From Antilocapra americana (taxonomy: Eukaryota; Chordata; Mammalia; Artiodactyla; Antilocapridae), in NCBI GenBank assembly GCA_007570785.1, contig ML660201.1, forward strand, positions 38,806,588 through 38,870,587: a stretch of DNA of 64,000 bases, given 5' to 3'. Shown one piece after another: positions 1-12,109 of this stretch; the stretch's first letter is position 1, and each line of letters starts with the position of its first letter. A program made the position numbers and the translations under genes. A model generated the notes under the pieces. The model ran no database searches. It saw only the letters and a program-made list of their open reading frames with translations, and was not told the DNA's origin.

Positions 1-1126
1 AAAGACATACATCAGATTTTGGCAGGGACACCACAAGCATACAATGGGGAGAGAATAGTGTCTTCAACAAATGGGGAACCCTACCTCACCCAATTTATAA
101 AAATTGACTCAAAATGCATAAATTACCTAAATATGAGAGGTAAAACCATTAAAGTCTTAGAAAAAAATAGAGGTAAATCTTCATGACTTTAAATCTGGCA
201 GTTAGATATGTTACCAAAAGCATAGTAACAAAATATTCAACGCAGATAAACTATATTTGATCAAAATTAAAAACTGTATCTCAGATGACATTATCAAGAC
301 AGTGAAAAATTGCTTCTTGACCTTTTCACTGAGATCAAGTGAAGACATGAAAAGATGGCCTACAGAATGGGAGAAGATATTTGTAACACATATCTGATAG
401 AATATATATTCTTAAAGTATACATATATATTCTGATATATTCTAGAATCTGAAATATATAACACAAAAACAAAATGACAACCCAATTTTTCAAAATGGTC
501 AAAAGTCTTAAATATATCTCCAAAGAAGGTACACAGAAGAAGATAATACACGTCAGCCAACAAACCTAAAATGCTAAACATCATTGTTATTAGAGAAATA
601 AAATTTTAAACCACAGTGAGATACCACTTTATACCTACTAGGATGGCTAGAACTTTTCTTATAGAAAATGAGTGTTAGCAAATGTGGAGGGAAATTGGAA
701 TCTTCATGCAAAATTGTTCTCTCATTGTGGAAAACATTTTGGCAGTTCCTTAAAAACTTAAACACAGCACTGCCATACGACCCTGCAATTCCACTCTGAA
801 GTATATACTTCCCCAAACAAAACACAGATACATGTGGATGCATGTTTCTAACAGCATTATTCCCAGTAGCCAAAATGTGGAAACAGTCCATATGTCCATC
901 TCTGGAGAGTGGACTGACAAAAATTGTTAAGTACTATTTTACACATACACAAAAGGCCACATACTGTATGATTTGATTTACATGAAATATTCATAAAAGA
1001 TAAATCCATAGAGACAGATTATAGACTTGTGACTGCCAGGGACTGGGGACCAGAGAAAATGGGGAGATAGAGGTTAATGTGTAAGTTCACTGTGAATGTA
1101 CTAAATACCACTGAATCTTTTACTAT
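1..1126 (+). mobile_element. Old L1 LINE, 3' end fragment
   Basis: The stretch near 40-110 is a diverged version of the L1 ORF2 segment seen again at 2739-2790 in the younger copy, and 600-900 follows the L1 ORF2 C-terminus (compare 3290-3610). It continues into a 3' UTR ending in an AT-rich tail near 1126. Frames are broken throughout, so it is a fossil. Its last bases probably resume at 6284-6332 after two later insertions. Confidence 0.8.
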
Positions 1127-1137
1127 AAAATGATTCA
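1127..1137. repeat. Target-site duplication, left copy (L1 at 1138-4154)
   Basis: The 11 bases aaaatgattca recur at 4155-4165 directly after the A-rich tail of the inserted L1. The duplication marks both edges of the insertion and shows it landed in the tail of the older L1. Confidence 0.8.
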
Positions 1138-1989
1138 AAACTATGTTGAATAGTAGTGGTGAGAGTGGGCACCCTTGTCTTGTTCCTGACTTCAGGGGAA
1201 ATGCTTTCAGTTTTTCACCATTGAGGAAAATGTTTGCTGTGAGTCTGTCATATATAGCTTTTATTATGTTGAGGTATGTTCCTTCTGTTCCTGCTTTTTG
1301 GAGGGTTTTTATCATAAATGGATGTTGAATTTTGTCAAAGGCTTTCTCTACATCTATTGAGATAATCATGTGATTTTTATTTTTCAATTTGTTAATGTGG
1401 TGTATTACATTGATTGATTTGTGAATATTGAAGAATCCTTGCATCCCTGAGATAAAGCCTACTTGATCATCATGTATGATCTTTTTAATGTGTTGTTGGA
1501 TTCTATTTGCTAGAATTTTGTTAAGGATTTTTGCATCTATGTTCATCAGTGATATTGGCCTGTAGTTTTCTTTTTTTGTGGCATCTTTGTCGGGTTTTGG
1601 AATTAGGGTGATGGAGGCCTCATAGAATGAGTTTGGAAGTTTACCTTCCTCTGCAATTTTCTGGAAGAGTTTGAGTAGAATAGGTGTTAGCTCTTCTCTA
1701 AATTTTTGGTAGGATTCAGCTGTGAAGCCATCTGGTCCTGGGCTTTTGTTTTTTGTAAGATTTCTGATTACGGTTTCAATTTCCGTGCTTGTGATGGGTC
1801 TGTTAAGATTATGTATCTCTTCCTGGTTTAGTCTTGGAAAGTTGTACTTTTCTAAGAATTTGTCCATTTCTTCCAGGTTATCCAGTTTATTTGCGTATAG
1901 TTGCTGATAATAGTCTCTTATGATCCTTTGTATTCTGTTTTCTGTTGTGATTTCTCCGTTTTCATTTCTAATTTTGCTTGCTAATTTTG
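1138..1989 (-). mobile_element. Inverted 5' part of a twin-primed L1 (ORF2 reverse transcriptase)
   Basis: Read on the minus strand, 1867 down to about 1140 encodes the N-terminal half of the L1 ORF2 reverse transcriptase. Recognisable blocks include [12 protein letters not shown], the [20 protein letters not shown] block and the [16 protein letters not shown] block. It stops at FNIVL. The codons that follow this point in an intact L1 ([13 protein letters not shown]) begin at about 1990 on the opposite strand. The two pieces abut in the source element but lie head to head here, the signature of twin priming during target-primed reverse transcription. Confidence 0.92.
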
Positions 1990-4154
1990 CTTGGCCACAG
2001 CAATCAGAGCAGATAAAGAAATAAAAGGGATCCAGACTGGAAAAGGAGAAATAAAACTCTCACTGTTTGCAGATGACATGATCCTCTACATAGAAAACCC
2101 TAAAGACTCTACCAGAAAATTACTAAAGCTAATCAGGGAATATAGTAAAGTTGCAGGATACAAAATCAACACACAGAAATCCCTGGCATTCCTATACACT
2201 AACAATGAGAAAACAGAAAGAGAAATTAAGGAAACAATTCCATTCACCATCAAAACAAAAAGAATAAAATACTTAGGAGTATTTCTACCTAAAGAAACAA
2301 AAGACTTATATATAGAAAACTATAAAACACTGATGAAAGAAATCAAAGAGGACACAAATAGATGGAGAAATATACCGTGTTCATGGATTGAAAGAATCAA
2401 TATAGTGAAAATGAGTATACTACCCAAAGCAATGTATAGATTCAATGCAATTCCTATCAAGCTACCAGAGGTCTTTTTCAGAGAATTAGAACAAATAATT
2501 TCACAATTTGTATGGAAATACAAAAAACCTCGTATAGCCAAAGCAATCTTGAGAAAGAAGAATGGAACTGGAGGAATCAACCTACCTGACTTTAGGCTAT
2601 ACTACAAAGCCACAGTCATCAAGACAGTATGGTACTGGCACAAAGACAAATATAGATCAATGGAACAAAATAGAAAGCCCAGAGATAAACGCATGCACCT
2701 ATGGACACCTTATCTTTGACAAAGGAGGCAAGAATATACAATGGGGAAAAGACAATCTCTTTAACAAGTGGTGCTGGGAAAACTGGACAGCCACTTGTAA
2801 AAGAATGAAACTAGAACACTTTCTAACATCATACACAAAGATAAACTCAAAATGGATCAAAGATCTAAGCATAAGACCAGAAACTATAAAACTCCTAGAG
2901 GATAACATAGGCAAACCACTCTCAGACATAAACCAAAGCAGGATCCTCTATGACCCACCTCCCAGAATATTGGAAATAAAAGCACAGATAAACAAATGGG
3001 ACCTAATTAAAATTAAAAGCTTCTGCACAACAAAGGAAACTATAAGCAGGGTGAAAAGGCAGCCTTCAGAATGGGAGAAAATAATAGCAAACGAAGCAAC
3101 GGAAAAACAATTAATCTCAAAAATATACAAGCAACTCCCTCAGCTCCATTCTAGAAAAATAAACGACCCAATCAAAAAGTGGGCCAAAGAACTAAACAGA
3201 CAGTTCTCCAAAGAAGACATAAAAATGGCTAACAAACATAGGAAACGATGCTCAACATCACTCATTATCAGAGAAATGCAGATCAAAACGACAATGAGGT
3301 ACCACTTTACACCAGTCAGAATGGCTGCCATCCAAAAGTCTACAAGCAATAAATGCTGGAAAGGATGTGGAGAAAAGGGAACCCTCTTACACTGTTGGGG
3401 GGAATGCAAACTAGTACAGCCACTATGGAGAACAGTGTGGAGATTCCTTAAAAAACTGAAAATAGACCTGCCATATGACCCAGCAATCCCACTGCTGGGC
3501 ATACACACCAAGGAAACCAGAATTGAAAGAGACACATGTACCCCAATGTTCATCGCCGCATTGTTTACAATAGCCAGGACATGGAAGCAACCTAGATGCC
3601 CATCAACTGATGAATGGATAAGAAAACTGTGGTACATATACACAATGGAATATTAGTCAGCATTAAAAAGAATTCATTTGAATCAGTTCTACTCAGGTGG
3701 ACGGAACTGGAGCCTATTATCCAGAGTGAAGTAAGCCAGAAGGAAAAACAACAATACAGTATACTAACGCATATATATGGAATTTAGAAAGATGGTAATG
3801 AGAACCCTGCATGCGAGACAGCAAAAGAACCGCAGATGTATAGAACAGTCTCGTGGACCCTGTGGAAGAGGCCAAGGGTGGGATGATATGGGAGAATGGC
3901 ATTAAAACATGTTAATTATCATATGTGAAATCAATTGCCAGCCCAGGTTTGATGCTCAGGGCTGGTGCACTGGGATGACCCAGAGAGAGGGAATCAGGAG
4001 GGAGAAGTGAGGGGGGTTCTGGAAGGGGAGCATATGTATACCCATGGCAGATTCATGTCATTGTATGGCAAAACCAACACAATAAAGTAAAAACAAATTT
4101 AAAAATAAATAAATAAAAAATAAAGAGTTATCCATTAAAAAAATAATAATAAAA
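1990..4154 (+). mobile_element. 3' part of the twin-primed ruminant L1 (ORF2 C-terminal half, 3' UTR, A-rich tail)
   Basis: From 1991 the frame reads [13 protein letters not shown] and the FADD catalytic motif of the L1 reverse transcriptase, then the ORF2 C-terminal region ([23 protein letters not shown]). The frame shifts near 2655: 1991-2719 and 2562-3656 are consecutive pieces of one ORF2. The second piece ends at a TAG at 3654, earlier than in related copies in this window. A 3' UTR of about 400 bp and an A-rich tail with AATAAA-like runs end at 4154. The copy is dead: 5' truncated, inverted and frameshifted. Confidence 0.93.
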
Positions 4155-4165
4155 AAAATGATTCA
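4155..4165. repeat. Target-site duplication, right copy
   Basis: Second copy of aaaatgattca, immediately after the L1 tail and directly before the first bases of the BovB 3' end. Confidence 0.75.
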
Positions 4166-6283
4166 GTTCAGTTCATTTCAGTCACTCAGTTGTGTCCGAC
4201 TCCTTGCAACCCCATGAATTGCAGCACGCCAGGCCTCCCTGTCCATCACCAACTCCTGGAAAGTCTACCCAAACCCATGTCCATCGAGTCAATGATGCCA
4301 GCCAGCCACATCATCCTCTGTCATCCCTTTCTTCTCCTGCCCCTAATTCTTCCCATAATTAAGGTCTTTTCCAGTGAGTCAACTCTTCGCATGAGGTGGC
4401 CAAAGTATTGGAGCTTCAGCGTCAACATCAGTCCTTCCAATGAACACCCAGGACTGATCTCCTTTAGGATGGACTGGTTGGATCTTCTTGCAGTCCAAGG
4501 GACTCTCAAGAATCTTCTCCAACACCACGGTTCAAAAGCATCAATTCTTCAGCTCTTAGCTTTCTTTCTAGTCCAACTCTCACATCCATACATGACTACT
4601 GGAAAAACCATAGCCTTGACTAGACGGACCTTGTTGGCAAAGTAATGTCTCTGCTTTTTAATATGCCATCTAGGTTGGTCCTAACTTTCCTTCCAATGAG
4701 TAAGCATCTTTTAAGTTCATGGCTGCAATCACCATCCACAGTGATTGTGGAGCCCAAAAAATTAAAGTCTGACACTGTTTCCACTGTTTCCCTGTCTATT
4801 TCCCATGAAGTGATGGGACCAGATACAATGATCTTAGTTTTCTGAATGTTGGCTTTAAGCCAACTTTTTCACTCACCTCTTTTGCTTTCAGCAAGAGGCT
4901 TTTTAGTTCCTCTTCACTTTCTACCATAAGGGTGGTATCATCTGCATATCTGAGATTATTGATACTTTTCCTGGCAATCTTGATTCCAGCTTGTGCTTCT
5001 TCCAGCCCCGCGTTTCTCATGATGTCCTCTGCATAGAAGTTAAATAAGCAGGGTGACAATATACAGCCTTGACATACTCCTTTTCCTATTTGGAACCAGT
5101 CTGTTGTTCCTTGTCCAGTTCTAACTGTTGCTTCCTGACCTGTATACAGGTTTCTCAAGAGACAGGTCAGATAGTCTGGTATGCCCATCTCTTTCAGAAT
5201 TTTCCACAGTTTATTGTGATCCACACAGTCAAAGGCTTTGACATAGTCAATAAAGCAGAAATAGATGTTTTTCTGGACCTCTCTTGCTTTTTTGATTATC
5301 CAGTGGATGTTGACAATTTGATCTCTGGTTCCTCTGCCTTTTCTAAAACCAGCTTGAACATCTGGAAGTTGACAGTTCATGTATTGCTGAAGCCTGGCTT
5401 GGAAAATTTTGAGCCTCACTTTACTAGCGTGTGAGATGAGTGCAATTGTGTGGTAGTTTGAGCATTCTTTGGCATTGCCTTTCTTTGGGATTGGAATGAA
5501 AGCTGACCTTTTCCAGTCCTGTGGCCACTGCTGAGTTTTCAAATTTGCTGGCATGTTGAGTGCAGCACTTTCACAGCATTGTCTTTCAGGATTTGAAATA
5601 GCTCAACTGGAATTCCATCACTTCCACTAGCTTTGTTCGTAGTGATGCTTTCTAAGGCCCACTTGACTTCACATTTTAGGATGTCTGGCTCTAGGTGAGT
5701 GAACGCACCATTGTGTTTATCTGAGTCGTGAAGATCTTTTTTGTACACTTCTTCTGTCTTTTCTTGCCACCTCTTTTTAATGTCTTCTGCTTCTGTTAGG
5801 TCCATACCATTTGTGTCCTTTATCGAGCCCATCTTTGCATTAAATGTTCCCTTCACATTTCTGATTTTCTTGAAGAGATCTCCAGTGTTTCCTATTCTGT
5901 TGTTTTCCTATTTCTTTGTATTGATCGCTGAGGAAGGCTTTCTTCTCTTTCCTTGCTATTCTTTGGAACTCTGCATTCAAATGGATTTGTCCTTCCTTTT
6001 CTCCTTTGCTTTTCGCTTCTCTTCTTTTCACAGCTATTTGTAAGGCCTCCTCAGGCAGCCATTTTGCTTTTTTGCCTTTCTTTTCCATGAGAATGGTCTT
6101 AATCCCTGTCTCCTCTACAGTGTCAGGAACCTCCGTCCATAGTTCATCAGGTGCTCTGTCTACCAGATCTAGTCCCTTAAATCTATTTCTCACTTCCACT
6201 GTATAATCATAAGGGATTTTATTTAAGTCATACCTGAATGGTCTAGTGGTTTTCCCTACTTTCTTCAACTTAAGTCTGAGTTT
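4166..6283 (-). mobile_element. BovB (RTE-clade) LINE, 5' truncated, carrying the reverse-transcriptase region
   Basis: The + strand begins with the reverse complement of the BovB 3' end (repeated gttca units, then a gtgtccgactc-like block). On the minus strand three overlapping frames (5840-6268, 5539-5856, 4796-5554) give the linker after the endonuclease and then the reverse transcriptase: CFIDYVKAFDCVDHNKLW, QIGKGVCQGCILSPCLFN and the catalytic LRYADDTTLM. The frames are joined by frameshifts, and the N-terminal endonuclease is missing, so the element is inactive. About 2.1 kb remains of a family whose full length is about 3.2 kb. BovB is known in ruminants and squamates and is attributed to horizontal transfer. 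Confidence 0.93.
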
Positions 6284-6332
6284 GGCAATAAGAATTTTAT
6301 TAAAATGAATTTCTTCTCAATTAAAAAAAAAC
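6284..6332 (+). mobile_element. Probable resumption of the old L1 tail
   Basis: After the BovB edge the sequence is an AT-rich stretch ending in nine A residues, as expected for the last bases of the old L1 whose body stops at 1126. This is inferred from position and composition; the piece is too short to prove. Confidence 0.35.
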
Positions 6333-6489
6333 TATAGTGAAATGATTCATTCAGGATAGTGAAGACTTTGTGTAGTTCCTTTAAGCATCAAACCTTTTAT
6401 TATTCAAGGCAAAAGAAAAACAAACACACCAGGATGCAGTGGTGTTGTCACCATTGTAATGAAATAATTTACATAAGTATCTGCTGTTC

Positions 6490-6745
6490 CTAATAATAAA
6501 CATTTATATAGCACTCGCTATGTACCAGGCAATATTCTTATTCTTTTATACATTAGCTAATTTAATCTTCACAGTAACCCTGTAAGGAAAATGTTATTTT
6601 TATATCCACGTTTCACAGATAAGGAGAAGAGGGCAGAGCAAGGATCTGCCAGGATCACACAACTGCTTGGTATAGCCAGAACATGAGCCCAGGATGCCTC
6701 GCTCTAGAACCTGTGCTTTCAACTGCTATGATATACAGCTTCTTA
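6490..6745 (-). mobile_element. MIR SINE
   Basis: A near full-length MIR in reverse: the conserved core around 6598-6680 (cacgtttcacagataaggag, then gatcacacaactgcttgg) and the tRNA-derived end at 6700-6745. MIR is an ancient mammal-wide SINE, so this copy predates the ruminant repeats around it. Confidence 0.88.
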
Positions 6746-6889
6746 AAATCTTTCTGCATTAATACAGTAAACTCAGTAAAGCAGGGATTTTGAATCCATA
6801 TCAGGCCCAGGAACAAATCTGATAGTTTTATGGTAGATGAATGAATGAATTAAAAAATTAGTCAACTTTGTACCAGTATTGTTAAATTA

Positions 6890-7372
6890 ATTAGATTAAA
6901 TGTGTCCCCATAAAATTTATATGTTCTCTGATAATATATCCAAGGTTACCCTGGTAGCTCAGATGGTAAAAGAATCTGCCTGCAATGCAGGAGCCTTGGG
7001 TTCAATCCGTGGGTCAGAAAGTTCCCCTGGAGAAGGAAATGGTTACGCATTCCAGTATTCTTGCCTGGAGAATTCCATGGACAGAGGAGCCTACAGTCCA
7101 TGGGTTTGCAAAAAGTCTGACACGACTGAGCTACTAACACGCTCCCACAATAAGAGATCCCAGAATGTTCCCTCTCCCTTCCCACCATGTGTGGTTTCAG
7201 AAGGGAAACAGCCATCTGTGAACCAGGGATAGGATGTTTATCAAACATCAGATCTGCTGGTGCCTTGGTCTTGAACTTCTCAGCCCCTAGAACTATGAGA
7301 AATAACTTTGTTATTTCAACACATTTCCACTCAATCTACAGTATTCTGTTGTAGCAGCCCAAACAAAAACAA
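6890..7372 (+). repeat. MLT1-like MaLR LTR, split by a SINE
   Basis: The start (aaatgtgtccccataaaatttatatgtt) and the end (gaactatgagaaataactttgtt, then attctgttgtagcagcccaaac) match the two ends of MLT1-type solitary LTRs. The middle holds the Bov-tA at 6944-7142. It is non-coding and old; no internal retroviral genes are present. Confidence 0.75.
6944..7142 (+). mobile_element. Bov-tA SINE
   Basis: The tRNA-derived head (ctggtagctcagatggtaaa, agaatctgcctgcaatgcag) is followed by the Bov-A body (cagtattcttgcctggagaa) and the gacacgactgagc end. Ruminant-specific, inserted into the MLT1 LTR. Confidence 0.93.
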
Positions 7373-8394
7373 ATATTTTGGCAGTGAGAAACATTTGTGT
7401 TTTCTGCTTGGCTCTCAGTGATGTTTCAGAGAGGTGAGATTTGATATAAGTAAGACGCTGTATTAGGCACTACAAGTAAGACGAATAGTTGAATCCAGAA
7501 TCCATGAATTATTACAGAATTGTACTTATTTAAATTATAGTGAATTATGAGTATCTGTAGTGGAAACAGGTCTATAAATCTATTTTATAAGGCATCCCCC
7601 CCAATAAAATGAGGATGATTATTTTTAATGCGTAAAGTGCTTTATATATGTGTTAAAATTGATGACTTTATTTTTAAAGCTAGTTCAGATCCTCAACAAG
7701 GATATTAAACACCTAATAGAATGGTTCATTTTATGAGGACTTTATGTCCAAAGAAAGGAGAATAGGGTTACAGAGTTACTCAAACATAGCAATAATACAC
7801 TATCTCATACTGGGAGCAAAGTAAGGTGTCAAAAAAAAAAGCTACCATCTGGTTGTGTCTGGATGCTGTTTGAGCAAATCTGTTAGCTTTCTCCGAGCCT
7901 TATTCACATACCATTTTGCCTTTTTGAGCTGACCATTGTAGCCAACATAATATTCTTTCAGATGTGTTAGCAAAAGCAGTTCAAATTCTATTGTATCGTA
8001 TTTCAAACATTAACTAAGCAGTCTGCATGTTTCCATACAAAGCCCCTGCCCTGGAGATAGAACTTGTATGAAAGAACAAGACAGGCTCTAGTCCCTTAGT
8101 ATCTGATTGCCTGCTTGATTTGTTGTTTGCCATCTGGGGAGAAAAATGTGATATCCAAATAAAATGTGCACAGAGTACTATTCAGGATATAGCTGAACAA
8201 AGAACAACCAAAGAAGGAAAACAGAAGACTGGGCAGCTGCATTTAACCTGGGTTGACTGTTATTAAGGGGCTTTTGTTCATGACCATTTATTAAGCACCC
8301 CGCTTGAGCCAAGTGTTTTACTGAATATATCACTGGGATTCTCTCACTATTCAGTGTGGCAGAACTGTCTTTCTTTCACTTCCTAGAATGCACC
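7373..8394. other. Unannotated stretch
   Basis: AT-rich DNA with no credible reading frame. A short MIR-like scrap may sit near 7595-7640 and an A10 run lies near 7830. I see nothing else. Confidence 0.4.
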
Positions 8395-8770
8395 AAAATC
8401 TTTCTGCCTTCAGAGTCTTCAAAAGCTGTTTCATCTACCTGAATAATCACTCCCACCCCATTTCACCAGGCCACTTTCTGCTTATCTTTTATGACTCAGC
8501 CTAAAGGTCTCTTTTATCAGGAAGACTTTCCCTAACAATCTATGAAGTTGGATTCCCCCATTACTTCTCTCATAACATCTTGAACTTTTCTTTCAGAGCA
8601 TTTAACACAATTATAATTAACTGTGATATAACTTGTTTCATATTCTCCGCTGGATATAAGCTTTAATAAGGTCATCATAGAGTCAGCTCTGGCTCACCAC
8701 TAAATTCCCAGCCACTAGATAAGTACCTGGCACATAGTAGAGGCTCAGTAAGAATTTACTGAATGATAAA
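8395..8770 (+). mobile_element. L2 LINE, 3' end
   Basis: The order of segments follows the L2 3' end: a cttatcttttatgactcagc region, gaagactttccctaac, the gatataagct stretch, and the terminal cctggcacatagtagaggct with gaatttactgaatga. Non-coding fossil. Confidence 0.82.
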
Positions 8771-10518
8771 GTGAGTAAATGAATGACTGTAGGTAGACCA
8801 TGCCCTGTAATACAGTTCAGCTCTATTTAATTTCTGTGTAGGATCTGTACTATTTTCGGAGTTAGTCTTTATTTTTAAATTAAGCCATAAATGCTAAAAA
8901 AATAATAAAATAATATAACATAGTAATTGAGCCTAGAGAAAGGGGAGTGGTTGGTGGGGAGATGAGTTAAGTACTATTTAGGTCTATCAGAACATACAGC
9001 TACCTGGTTTAAAGCCCCTTCATAAGTCTAGGATCACAGAAAAATGAAATTAAAGCTTCTTTCCTCTTTCTCAGAAATGAGACTTTCCATACAAAGTATC
9101 AGGAAATTAGACAGTCAGTAGTCACTTTGATTAGGCTCTGTTTTAAAATAATATATCAGTAGTTTTTTTTCTAATTTATCCCTTTATTGCAGGTTTTATT
9201 TTATACTGCCCAGAATATTCATTCCCTCAGTGAATAATCCAGTAAGTAGTAAGACAATTCTGAGAGCAAAGAGAGAGTATATATATAAAGGAAAAATGAT
9301 GTAGAGGGAATTTGAGCCTTTTAATGTGAAATCTGATTTGCATGTCAACCACATTCCTGTAAGATTCGGATTGGAGTTTTGTAATAGTCTCTGTCTTGTT
9401 CTATCTTTCATAAAAACTTGTGGATTTTTGGTTACCAGAATTTGCTGTTTGTTTCTTATTAGTTGGAATTTCAGCTTTTCTTTTGGATACATTTCAAACT
9501 TTGTGTCATATTGTACTCTGTACCATACACACAAGCCCTATGAACTAAAGTTTCTATAATTTCTCTTCATAGGGTTCAGAATATAGCATTTTATTTCAGG
9601 TTCTTATTAGCCTACAGAATTTTATTTCTCTATTAATATAAAAATCTCAGTTTATCAATATTAGCACCAGTGTGGAAATTCTTTTTCTACCTCAAGAAGT
9701 CTGAAATGACATGTCATATGTATATATATATATGGAGTTAGTTTACTTACTTTCCAAATGTTTTTTAAGAGTTCATTTACTCAATTAGTTTACATTGGCT
9801 TTGTAAATGTCAATGACAAGTAAGAAATGAATTGACAAAGGGTACCTGAAAACTAAGATATGTAAGCCCAGTGGCATTTGTAATGACTGGAACATTAGGA
9901 CACTTGGAAACCATTACATTGCTGATGAGCATTTAAGTTTTTAGTCAAATGATTCATTTTCCTTTTCAAGATTAGGACATTAAGATCTAATTGGGGAACG
10001 GCCATGGCTTGGATGCACAAAAACCTAACATCATTTGCCTTTATGAACATGGTTAGAGTTTATACTTAGATATGGATATTTTTAAGGGATGAATTTGGTT
10101 GAATTTTTCTTACTATTTATATTCACATGTGCACAAACCAAATTTTTTCCACTAGATTCTAAAAATACAAATTTTTTTCCTACTAAAAATTAAATTATTA
10201 TGAAGAAATAAAAACTATGTTTACACTAATCGGGAAAAGTTATTTTTCATTTTGGTATATTTCCTTCTAGTCCTTTTCCTATCCGTATGTTTCATTGAAC
10301 AATTTTCTACAGGTGAGATTTGGGTATATTACGTTCATTTAACATCTTATCTTGAACCTTTCCCATCTTCGTAAATACAGTGTCTTATAAACCCTTAACT
10401 GGAAATTCAAGTTGTTTCAGAAATTATAAACATTTATATTGACTTTCATCTGAGTTTCTGATTTTTTAAATGTAGACTAAATGCATAAGTGAAACTACTG
10501 AGTAAAATATCATGGACA
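8771..10518. other. Unannotated stretch
   Basis: AT-rich sequence with overlapping short open frames on both strands at 9196-9559 that resemble no family I know and lack splice context. A short TA run is at 9720-9733. Nothing else is supported. Confidence 0.4.
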
Positions 10519-11289
10519 TTTTTAAGGCTTTTTTTTTTTAATTTTCTTTACTTTATTGTGTTAGTTTTGTCATACATTGACATGAATCTGCCATGGGTAT
10601 ACATATGTTCCCCCTCCAGAACCCCCCTCCTTCCTCCCTCCCGATTCCCTCCCCCTGGGTCATCTCGGTGCACCAGCCCCGAGCATCAACCCTGGGCTGG
10701 CGATTGATTTCACATATGATAATTAACATGTTTCAATGCCGTTCTCCCATATCATCCCACCCTTGCCCTCTTCCACAGAGTCCACGAGACTGTTCTATAC
10801 ATCTGCGTTTCTTTTGCTGTCTCGCATGCAGGGTTCTCGATACCATCTTTCTAAATTCCATATATATGTGTTAGTATACTGTATTTCTTTTTTCCTTCTG
10901 GCTTACTTCACTCTGGATAATAGGCTCCAGTTCCATCCACCTGAGTAGAACTGATTCAAATGAATTTTTTTTTAATGCTGAGTAACATTCCATTGTATAT
11001 ATGTACCACAGCTTTCTTATCCATTCATCAGTTGATGGGCATCTACGTTGCTTCCATGTCCTGGCTATTGTAAACCATGTGGCGATGAACATTGGGGTAC
11101 ACGTGTCTCTTTCAATTCTGGTTTCCTTGGTGTGTATGCCCAGCAGTGGGATCGCTGGGTCATATGGCAGTTCTATTTGCAGTTTTTTAAGGAATCTCCA
11201 CACTGTTCTCCATAGTGGCTGTACTAGTTTGCATTCCCACCAACAGTGTAAGAGGGTTCCCTTTTCTCCACATCCTTTTTAAGGCTTTT
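10519..11289 (-). mobile_element. 5'-truncated ruminant L1 with 14-bp target-site duplication
   Basis: The element (about 10533-11275) starts on the + strand with a T-rich tract, then the reverse complement of the ruminant L1 3' UTR and the ORF2 C-terminus (minus-strand frame 10871-11203, ending in the WYIYTMEC region). The duplication tttttaaggctttt is at 10519-10532 and again at 11276-11289. It is the same subfamily as the copies at 44661-45929 and 1990-4154. Confidence 0.92.
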
Positions 11290-11574
11290 GATGCACATAG
11301 TAAAACTGCTTTTTTGGAATGTTAACAGCAGCTTAATTCCTACTTGCTACGTATGACAAAGTTTAATATCTTCACCACAAGACAGGTCATATGAATAACT
11401 TTTTTAAATATTCTAGTAGTAAAATGGGTTAAGAACATGAACAAAAAATTTATTATAATGAAAACTTAAATATCCATATAAATATATATGAATAATATGA
11501 AATCTCATTGGAAATAGAAGCTATAATAGTAAAAATACTACTTATTTAAACTACTTTTTTCTTTGAAAGTATTT

Positions 11575-11690
11575 GAAGATAGGATGTTAACATTAGGGAA
11601 AGCTGGGTAAAGGGTGTATTGGAACTCTGTACTCTTTTTGTAACTTTTCTGTAAGTCTAAATTTATTTAAAAATAAAAAGAAAAATAACT
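11575..11690 (+). mobile_element. Old L1 3' end
   Basis: The run gtattggaactctgtactct, then tttgtaacttttctgtaagt and an A-rich end with aaaataaaaag resembles the terminal 3' UTR of older L1 families. Short and diverged. Confidence 0.6.
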
Positions 11691-11879
11691 CATATAATTG
11701 CTCTAGGTGGTTACTCAATAATGTCATTGTACTTAATGACCTTCTATAAATGAGGCAGTGTAATCCCAGAAATCTTCAATGAACATACTGAGCTGGCTCT
11801 TCTGAGTCCTCCTCTAGCATTATAAAAAACAAATATAAAATATTTCCAATCAGTGCTCACATTCATTGCAGAAGTCTCT

Positions 11880-12020
11880 GAATCTGTTCCATATTTTGAC
11901 ACTCTTATCTCATTTAATCCTCTCTACAATCCTAGAAAGTAAACCTTAAAATTATTTATGCTCAGATGAGGTAACTAAGACTGTATAACATTGAGTAACC
12001 CATCCAAAGCCATACTCTAA
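11880..12020 (-). mobile_element. MIR SINE fragment
   Basis: atctcatttaatcctctcta and then gctcagatgaggtaactaag with catccaaagccata follow the MIR core in reverse. It ends about 90 bp before the first exon. Confidence 0.7.
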
Positions 12021-12109
12021 AATGTTTTACTTTAATTGGTTTCATTTATAAGCTATGTCCATTTGGCAGAAATTGCTTACATTTGGAGAATGAATGTTTG
12101 TATTTCCAG

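Noticed and set aside
1019..1867. 282-codon minus-strand frame with reverse-transcriptase similarity
   Set aside because: It is the inverted arm of an L1 insertion, and its last codons below 1138 run into unrelated DNA; not a host gene.
4190..4645. 151-codon plus-strand frame
   Set aside because: It lies antisense to BovB, and the same text recurs at other BovB ends (33168-33506).
6944..7010. tRNA-like head resembling a tRNA gene
   Set aside because: It is the tRNA-derived part of a Bov-tA SINE with the full SINE body behind it; the same holds for the heads at 21405, 38548, 54048, 57060 and 59633.
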